Source of the DNA: Burkholderiaceae bacterium
Lineage (GTDB): Bacteria > Pseudomonadota > Gammaproteobacteria > Burkholderiales > Burkholderiaceae_B
Assembly (NCBI GenBank): GCA_030158305.1
Contig: JAOATE010000050.1
Span: 62,001-126,000 of the forward strand
DNA length: 64,000 nucleotides
Reading direction: 5' to 3'
A program made the translations under genes and the position numbers. The notes under the pieces were generated by a model. The model did no database searches and was not told where the DNA came from. It was given only the letters and a program-made list of their open reading frames with translations. Shown in pieces: positions 58,721 through 64,000 of the stretch (positions within the stretch are counted from its first letter, which is position 1; each line of letters opens with the position of its first letter).

Positions 58721-60082
58721 CTACGTGCGCAGAGGGAGGTCGAGGTGGCACTCGAGCCCTGATTGAAAACCATTTTTCAAGGTCAACGTGCCGCCATGCT
58801 GTTCAGCAATACTGCGAGCAATCGTTAAGCCTAAGCCCGTTCCACCATGGTCACGATTTCGTGAGGACTCTAAACGATAAAAAGGATCGAACAAGCGTTC
58901 GAGTTCATGTTCAGGAACGCCAGGACCTTGGTCAGAAATGACAATATTGAGTGAGGCAGGCAATTGCATCACTTGCACCTGAGCCGAGCTTCCGTACTTG
59001 ATGGCATTTTCTAATAAATTAGACAGACATCTCTTCATTGCTTGAGGCCGACACGGATATGGGGCCGAAGCATGACCAATTAATGAAATCGAATGACCAG
59101 ATTCGCGGGCGTCATCTTGTAAGCTTTCAATGAGTGCGTTGATATCAAGCGGTTGAATGACCTCGGTCGTTTCAATCCCCCGCATAAAATCTAACGTGCC
59201 AGTGACCATTTTTTCAAGTTCACTCAAATCACGAATGAACTTCTCTCTAATCGGTTCATCGTCAAGCAACTCTGCCCTAAGACGCATTCGTGTAATGGGT
59301 GTTTTCAGGTCATGAGACATTGCCGCAAGAATACGGGTACGGTCGTGCAGGTATCGCGATAAGCGCGTCTGCATCCCATTGAGTGCCTTAGCTGCCTGAA
59401 CAACTTCTAGAGGACCTATTTCGGGTAGAGGCGGCCGATTGATATTTTTACCTAATTCAGTCGCTGCAATAGAAAAGTTTTTAAGGGGTCTAGTCACCCA
59501 CCGGACTCCGAAAACCGCAAGCAGCACAACTGTCACAATCAATACCAGCACACTCAACATTGCTCTGTAAGGCCATGTCCAAGCCTCCGGTTGTAGCTGT
59601 GAATCAAAAATTGCCCAACTCCCGTCTTGCAAGCGAACTTGTACAAAGACGGATGCATGTAAACGACCCCGATGACGTCCGACTGCATCGCCTTGTTGAG
59701 GATCTAAAACGGCCAATCGGATTTCTCGGTCGCGCCCTAAAATTCTTTGCAGAATCGATGAAAACATCACGGCCTGAGGTGAGTCGTTTTTGTCTCGTAC
59801 CGAACGAAGGCTTTTTAGACTAGTGGCTTCGGGTGAAAGGACAACACGCATGACTGGGGAACTCAAGAGCTTGACGAGTCGCTCTCGCTCAGAAACGTTA
59901 GCGCTATCCAACAAGATGACTGTATCTGCAATCCGACGCACAGACTGAACGCCACTTGTTCTAGACAAAAACTCGCCCCGATCTTGGAGAACGATCGTCA
60001 AACTTATGCCCTGAGCAACGATCAACACCACTAAAAAGATCATCACTAAACGACTAAATAGGGAGCGTGGAAATAATTTCAT
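58721..60082 (-). CDS. EnvZ-like membrane sensor histidine kinase
   Basis: 453 residues. Two membrane segments (LVMIFLVVLIVAQGISLTIVL at 12-32, SVLVLIVTVVLLAVFGVRWV near 177-196) frame a periplasmic domain of about 140 residues. A HAMP linker (TRPLKNFSIAATELGKNINRPPLPEIGPLEV) leads to the H-box AAMSHDLKTPITRMRLRAELL with H257, then N-box NLLENAIKYG and G-boxes DQGPGVP and GGTGLGL. The architecture is that of EnvZ/RstB-type sensors; the stimulus is unknown. Its ATG overlaps the response regulator stop by 4 bases. Confidence 0.9.
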   Translation of the reverse strand: MKLFPRSLFSRLVMIFLVVLIVAQGISLTIVLQDRGEFLSRTSGVQSVRRIADTVILLDSANVSERERLVKLLSSPVMRVVLSPEATSLKSLRSVRDKNDSPQAVMFSSILQRILGRDREIRLAVLDPQQGDAVGRHRGRLHASVFVQVRLQDGSWAIFDSQLQPEAWTWPYRAMLSVLVLIVTVVLLAVFGVRWVTRPLKNFSIAATELGKNINRPPLPEIGPLEVVQAAKALNGMQTRLSRYLHDRTRILAAMSHDLKTPITRMRLRAELLDDEPIREKFIRDLSELEKMVTGTLDFMRGIETTEVIQPLDINALIESLQDDARESGHSISLIGHASAPYPCRPQAMKRCLSNLLENAIKYGSSAQVQVMQLPASLNIVISDQGPGVPEHELERLFDPFYRLESSRNRDHGGTGLGLTIARSIAEQHGGTLTLKNGFQSGLECHLDLPLRT

Positions 60083-60807
60083 GCGGTGTCCGACACAACA
60101 TCAGAGGCCAAGACATAGCCCTCTCCGCGGGATGTCTTGATAATCGTGGGATCTTTTGGGTTGTCATTCAGACGACGCCTAAGACGGCTCACTTGTAAAT
60201 CAATGCTGCGATCGAAGGGACCCGCATCCCGAGACTGGGTCATATCAATCAACTGATCGCGTGTCAGCACCCGATTGGGATGGTCAAGAAATATACGTAA
60301 TAATTTGAAATCTGTACCACTTAGAGCAATCGTCACGCCTTCGGGTGATATTAAATTGCGGGTGACGACATCCAGTGTCCAACCCGAAAAGCGCATCGTT
60401 TTAATGTGATCTGGTTTGAGATTTGAGGGTAAAGCACGCGTTCGCCTGAGGATACTTTTAATACGCGCTACGAGTTCCCTGGGGCTAAAAGGCTTGGAAA
60501 GATAATCATCCGCACCCATTTCTAAGCCAACGATACGATCTACCTCTTCACCTCGAGCGGTCAACATGATGATGGGAATATCTGAATGCGCCCTCACCTC
60601 GCGACATAACGCCAGTCCGTCCTCGCCAGGTAACATCAAGTCCAGCACGATCAGTGTAGGTTCTTGACGCGCAAGCACAGTACGCATGGCGCGACCGTCT
60701 GCAGCTACGGTAGTCCGATAGCCCTGCTTTTGTAAATACTCGCTTAACAAGTCTCTAATGTCGCGATCGTCGTCAACGATGAGAATATGATCCATAGCGC
60801 TCATCAT
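60079..60807 (-). CDS. OmpR-family response regulator
   Basis: 242 residues: a receiver domain (ILIVDDDRDIRD, phospho-acceptor D56 in VLDLMLPGEDG, TARGE, Lys in YLSKPFSPRELVARI) and an OmpR/PhoB winged helix (FSGWTLDVVTRNLISPEGVTIALSGTDFKLLRIFLDHPNRVLTRDQLID). The ATG at 60807 is chosen because GGGAGG lies 8 bases upstream; an upstream in-frame GTG is too close to that site. It is coupled to the kinase and diverges from the small His/Met-rich exported protein, a likely target. Confidence 0.93.
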   Translation of the reverse strand: MMSAMDHILIVDDDRDIRDLLSEYLQKQGYRTTVAADGRAMRTVLARQEPTLIVLDLMLPGEDGLALCREVRAHSDIPIIMLTARGEEVDRIVGLEMGADDYLSKPFSPRELVARIKSILRRTRALPSNLKPDHIKTMRFSGWTLDVVTRNLISPEGVTIALSGTDFKLLRIFLDHPNRVLTRDQLIDMTQSRDAGPFDRSIDLQVSRLRRRLNDNPKDPTIIKTSRGEGYVLASDVVSDTA

Positions 60808-60850
60808 GCCCACAACCTCCCCTCGTGCAAAGAAGTATTCACGACTAAAT

Positions 60851-60870
60851 TGTATTGCAATGTATCAAAC
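60851..60870. promoter_or_regulatory. TGTAT direct repeats with 10-base period, candidate response-regulator box
   Basis: TGTATTGCAA and TGTATCAAAC follow each other directly, placing two TGTAT half-sites exactly 10 bases apart. OmpR/PhoB winged-helix proteins bind head-to-tail half-sites with a 10-11 base period. The box is 44 bases upstream of the regulator's start and about 135 bases from the divergent small gene. Confidence 0.4.
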
Positions 60871-61004
60871 TTGAGTTTTATCGCTTAAAGCTACAAATTC
60901 GCGGTCAATCGACATAAAAAAATGTGCTGTTACTGATTCAATATGACTCATCCGCTCCACTAACAAAGTGATAGCGGCAACTTCACCTTAATAGGGAATT
61001 GATC

Positions 61005-61460
61005 ATGAAAAGCACACGCAACATCGCAATGACGATCTTGGCAACTTTGGGCATATCACTGGCTTTCGCCAATGCCCAAGCTCAAGCGTCTGCAACACAA
61101 TCAACGGATGCCACACCCTCGGTGTCGACTGTTACGCCTTCAGCGGACTCCAATCCGAATCCAAACAGCAATATGGGTCCTGGCATGCAACATGGCAAGG
61201 GTCACGGTATGGGGCAAGGGTCGGGTCAGGGTAAGCAACATGGAAAAAATGATCAGGGCTCTGAAATGAGCAAACTGATGACACCCGAAGAACGCACCGC
61301 GATGCGCGCAAAAATGAAAGCCGCACAGAATCCAGAAGAGCGAAAGGCTATTCGCATGAGTATGCGGACTGAAATGGAAAAGCGAGCCAAAGAAAAAGGG
61401 ATCACATTACCTGAACGTAAAGGTGGCTGCCAACGTCATCAGGGTCCCCAAGCCAGTTAA
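61005..61460 (+). CDS. small exported His/Met/Gly-rich protein
   Basis: 151 residues, function not known. A signal peptide (NIAMTILATLGISLAFANAQAQA) is followed by a Ser/Thr/Asn/Pro-rich stretch and a Gly/His/Met-rich segment (GPGMQHGKGHGMGQGSGQGKQHGKN) full of possible metal ligands, then a charged helical part (LMTPEERTAMRAKMKAAQNPEERKAIRMSMRTEMEKRAKEKGI) vaguely like periplasmic CpxP/ZraP stress proteins. The ATG at 61005 is taken because AGGGA precedes it. Divergent from the two-component system, so probably its output. Metal binding is inferred from composition only. Confidence 0.75.
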   Translation: MKSTRNIAMTILATLGISLAFANAQAQASATQSTDATPSVSTVTPSADSNPNPNSNMGPGMQHGKGHGMGQGSGQGKQHGKNDQGSEMSKLMTPEERTAMRAKMKAAQNPEERKAIRMSMRTEMEKRAKEKGITLPERKGGCQRHQGPQAS

Positions 61461-61503
61461 ACACTGGACAGAGGTCTCTGGTTCAATGATTGATTGAGCC
61501 GCT

Positions 61504-62310
61504 TCAGTCCACGGCGAGTCCTGCCAAACCTGGCAGAACTCGCCGTGCTGTTTTCGCCGTTTCAAAGAGTATTTCAGACTCTGACAGACCTCTGAGCAAA
61601 GCAAGCGTACGAGCGATTTCTGCAACCTGGAAAGGCTCATTGCGCCGATTGTCATGACACCATGCGGGAGCAATGTCTGGTGCATCGGTTTCAAGCACCA
61701 GGGCACTGAGAGGCAGCTCAACAGCTAAACGTCGTATTTGCAGAGCACGACTGTAAGTCATCGCTCCACCGATTCCCAATGCAAAGCCTCTTTCCACAAA
61801 CTGGTTGGCCTGCTGCATGCTCCCATTAAAGGCATGTGCAATACCTCCCCGAACCTGACTCCGTCGTAAATATTTGAGCACCATATCTTGTGATCGTCTG
61901 ATATGTAACAGCACGGGTAAATCAAACTCACAAGCAAGAGCAAGTTGTGACTCGTAAAAAAATTCTTGTTTCTGGCGCGGTGCACCTTGAGAAATTTCAG
62001 GGACAAAATAATCTAAGCCAATTTCACCGATCGCCACTAATTTTGGATCACTGCGATGACGGGTGAGCAGCGTGTGTAAAAGGTGTAAATCTTGCTCTGA
62101 GGCATGTTGTACGCACATTGGATGAATCCCTAATGCATAAAACCCCTGAGTAAAAGAATGGGCTAACACGCGTACGCGCTCGAAATTTCCTGCGTTCACG
62201 GCGGGGATCACAATGGCCTGAATTTGTTCTTTTTGCGCACGCGCAATCACTGCATCGCGATCTAGGTCGAACTCTGATGCATCAAGATGACAATGTGTAT
62301 CAAGGCGCAT
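61504..62310 (-). CDS. tatD: TatD-family metal-dependent hydrolase
   Basis: 268-residue TIM-barrel nuclease. It begins MRLDTHCHLDASEFDLDRD with the HxH metal site and has AIGEIGLDYF, LPVLLHIRRSQD, GGIAHAFNGSMQQA and VLETDAPDIAP. TatD has 3'-5' exonuclease activity in E. coli; the paralogues YcfH and YjjV are alternatives, and the subgroup is not certain here. The start is the ATG at 62310, overlapping the lolD end by 11 bases, because the HxH motif must be near the N-terminus; the frame is open to 62373. Confidence 0.9.
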   Translation of the reverse strand: MRLDTHCHLDASEFDLDRDAVIARAQKEQIQAIVIPAVNAGNFERVRVLAHSFTQGFYALGIHPMCVQHASEQDLHLLHTLLTRHRSDPKLVAIGEIGLDYFVPEISQGAPRQKQEFFYESQLALACEFDLPVLLHIRRSQDMVLKYLRRSQVRGGIAHAFNGSMQQANQFVERGFALGIGGAMTYSRALQIRRLAVELPLSALVLETDAPDIAPAWCHDNRRNEPFQVAEIARTLALLRGLSESEILFETAKTARRVLPGLAGLAVD

Positions 62311-62995
62311 TGACCAGTCGCCCAGCATCCATATAGAGGCGTCGATCCGCCAGCGCAGCAAGCTCAGGATCATGCGTCACGATCAAAAATGCAGTCCGAG
62401 ATTCGGCATTGACTTGCTTGAGCAGCTTGAACATTTGTTGCGCCGTATGTCGATCGAGATTGCCTGTAGGTTCATCGGCCAAGACACAAGCGGGGCGTGT
62501 CACGAGGGCCCGAGCGAGCGCGACCCGTTGGCGTTCCCCGCCAGAAAGCTGGCCAGGGTAATGTGTTGTCCGCGCAGATAGACCGACAAGCTCTAATACT
62601 TTAAGTGCCTCCGCACGTGCACTTTCTCGGCTGTTGCGACGCACAATCAAAGGCATCGCCACATTATCAAGCGCAGTGAACTCAGGCAACAAATGATGAA
62701 ACTGGTAGACGAAACCCAACTCAAGATTACGCAGTCGACTGCGAGCTGACTCAGACAAACCCTCGGAGGGCTGTCCTGCCACGCGAATGGTGCCAGATGT
62801 TGGCAAATCCAACAGACCCAATGCATGTAATAACGTGCTTTTACCAGAGCCCGATGCACCGATAATCGCCACTAACTCACCACGTTTAATGTCAAGACTC
62901 ACTTCACGCAGTACGTCGATACGCATATTGCCATCGTCGTAATGTTTGCAAAGGTTTTTGGCCTGCAGGGCAAAATCGAGCGCTTGATCAGTCAT
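62300..62995 (-). CDS. lolD: lipoprotein-releasing ABC transporter ATPase LolD
   Basis: 231-residue ATPase energising release of outer-membrane lipoproteins to LolA. It has Walker A GASGSGKSTLLHALGLLDLPTSG, FVYQFHHLLPEFTALDNVAMPL (the LolD-specific FQFHHLL region), LSGGERQRVALARALV, LADEPTGNLD and LIVTHDPELA. The ATG at 62995 overlaps the lolC/E stop by 8 bases; the frame is open to 63031. It precedes tatD. Confidence 0.94.
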   Translation of the reverse strand: MTDQALDFALQAKNLCKHYDDGNMRIDVLREVSLDIKRGELVAIIGASGSGKSTLLHALGLLDLPTSGTIRVAGQPSEGLSESARSRLRNLELGFVYQFHHLLPEFTALDNVAMPLIVRRNSRESARAEALKVLELVGLSARTTHYPGQLSGGERQRVALARALVTRPACVLADEPTGNLDRHTAQQMFKLLKQVNAESRTAFLIVTHDPELAALADRRLYMDAGRLVNAP

Positions 62996-64000
62996 GGCGG
63001 AGTACCTCCGCAGGCTGCAGGCGCGACGCACGCCAACTAGGATAAAGCGTGGCCAGCAGCGACATCACAAGCGAGGTCACACCAATGGTCGTAATGTCAG
63101 CCATGCGCGGATCGGAAGGCAACGCACTAATAAAGTAAATTTCTCTGGGTAAAAACTGTGCACCGATCAGCCTTTCGATTGCTGGCACCAATACATCCAC
63201 ATTAAAGGCAATTGCGATGCCACCCACAACCCCTAGCAGCGTGCCCACGACACCAATCAAGGCACCTTGGACAAGGAAAATGCGCGCGATCTCTCCAGGG
63301 GTCGCTCCAAAACTACGGAGAATTGCAATGTCAGATTGCTTGTCTTTGACCGCCATGACCAAAGAAGACAACAGATTGAACGCTGCGACGGCAACAATCA
63401 AAGCCAAAATTAAAAACATCATGCGCTTTTCGGTCTGAACGGCAGCAAACCATGTTCGGTTGTTGCGTGACCAATCCCCGATCGAGACGTTGTTTGGCAG
63501 TAAAGGGATCAGTGAGCGGGCGATCTCAGGAGCCTGATGCATATCATCGACCCTTAGCCTGACGCCCGCCAACCCGCTATCACGAAACATTTTGGCCGCA
63601 TCGGTGGCATCCACAAATGCCAAGGAGGAGTCGTACTCATAATGCCCAGAGCGGAAAGTGCCTACCAAAGTGAACTGGCGCATTCGGGGGGTAAAACCAG
63701 CCGGGCTAATGTTCGCGGCAGGCGCTAGCATCATGACGGTTTGGCCGATTCTGACCTGGAGCAAATCAGCTAACTCTTGACCAAGCACAATACCAAAGGC
63801 ACCGGGTTTGAGATCGGTGAGTTTGCCCCTCACCATTTGGCGACCTGCTTCAGAGACTTCTTTTTCTGAAACAGGATCAATACCGCGCACTTGAACACCG
63901 CGCAAATCTTGACCACGCATGAGCATTGCCTGCGCAGCAACAAATGGAGCCGCACCCGTCACTTGAGGGGATTGTCTAGCTTGCTTGGCGAGCTCAGTCC
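62988..64000 (-). CDS. lolC: LolC/LolE-type lipoprotein-releasing permease (5' end beyond the window)
   Basis: About 337 C-terminal residues of a FtsX/MacB-fold permease; the frame runs open through the right edge. It contains the periplasmic-domain sequence GAFGIVLGQELADLLQVRIGQTVMMLAPAANISPAGFTPRMRQFTLVGTFRSGHYEYDSSLAFV and three hydrophobic segments (FLILALIVAVAAFNLLSSLVMAV, FLVQGALIGVVGTLLGVVGGIAIAF, TTIGVTSLVMSLLATLYPSWRAS). LolC, LolE or a single LolF-like permease are all possible, since only one permease gene is visible beside lolD. The preceding residues before 63962 continue the same family. Confidence 0.9.
   Translation of the reverse strand, partial: TELAKQARQSPQVTGAAPFVAAQAMLMRGQDLRGVQVRGIDPVSEKEVSEAGRQMVRGKLTDLKPGAFGIVLGQELADLLQVRIGQTVMMLAPAANISPAGFTPRMRQFTLVGTFRSGHYEYDSSLAFVDATDAAKMFRDSGLAGVRLRVDDMHQAPEIARSLIPLLPNNVSIGDWSRNNRTWFAAVQTEKRMMFLILALIVAVAAFNLLSSLVMAVKDKQSDIAILRSFGATPGEIARIFLVQGALIGVVGTLLGVVGGIAIAFNVDVLVPAIERLIGAQFLPREIYFISALPSDPRMADITTIGVTSLVMSLLATLYPSWRASRLQPAEVLRHD

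Overview
The window looks like core chromosome of a moderate-GC betaproteobacterium of the order Burkholderiales, most likely a relative of Bordetella/Alcaligenes (Alcaligenaceae). This rests on inference from gene content: a Bug-type tripartite tricarboxylate receptor, an orphan TRAP receptor, glnA-ntrB-ntrC, nadE next to a P-II gene, rph/rdgB/hemW, yicC/gmk/rpoZ/spoT, surE-pcm-nlpD and lolC/E-lolD. No tRNA, rRNA, CRISPR, insertion sequence or prophage was seen. Genes are densely packed, no gap without a gene exceeds about 240 bases, and several genes overlap at ATGA-type junctions. Two genes run off the edges: proC on the left and a lolC/E permease on the right.

Layout. 1-5156 (minus): ridA-recG-oxyR-ubiA-proC. 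5242-9228 (minus): glnA-ntrB-ntrC, preceded by a clear sigma-54 promoter and a cluster of NtrC-like sites. 9469-11297 (minus): rdgB-hemW. 11350-15735: a LysR regulator divergent from an acyl-CoA dehydrogenase / MmgE-PrpD / SDR catabolic operon. 15768-24984: rph, an exported gamma-glutamyltranspeptidase, yicC, then an inverted SDR plus sulfurtransferase pair, then gmk-rpoZ-spoT and a small unknown. 25008-32759: orphan TRAP receptor, DMT exporter, ybbA-like ATPase head-to-head with tesA, ppiD, rlmJ, an RsuA-family pseudouridine synthase and ubiC. 32756-39225: second Ggt, P-II, nadE, argH, rlmD. 39228-48737: PolB-like exonuclease, nlpD-pcm-surE, plsY, tsaD, an ABC-F ATPase, an AGCS symporter, ldcA, tadA. 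48730-53108: HAD hydrolase, a protein resembling Bacillus Tgl transglutaminase, a methyltransferase/epimerase pair, greB. 53115-64000: PHP phosphatase, alpha/beta hydrolase, Bug receptor, comEC, an OmpR/EnvZ-type system divergent from a small His/Met/Gly-rich exported protein, tatD, lolD and lolC/E.

Most genes are housekeeping: nitrogen control, nucleotide sanitation, RNA modification, ubiquinone steps ubiC and ubiA, the stringent response, envelope biogenesis and lipoprotein export. The accessory parts are the LysR/ACAD/MmgE-PrpD/SDR block between rdgB and rph, the SDR/sulfurtransferase pair between yicC and gmk, the orphan receptors, the Tgl-like gene and the small metal-ligand-rich exported protein beside the two-component system.

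The most interesting observations are the Tgl-like protein in a non-sporulating lineage; the two-component system with its divergent small exported partner and helical-phase direct repeats; the glnA enhancer/promoter architecture; an intrinsic terminator placed before the stop codon of ubiC; and divergent ybbA/tesA start codons sharing a CATG. I do not see strong evidence for a large undescribed multi-gene defence or mobile system.
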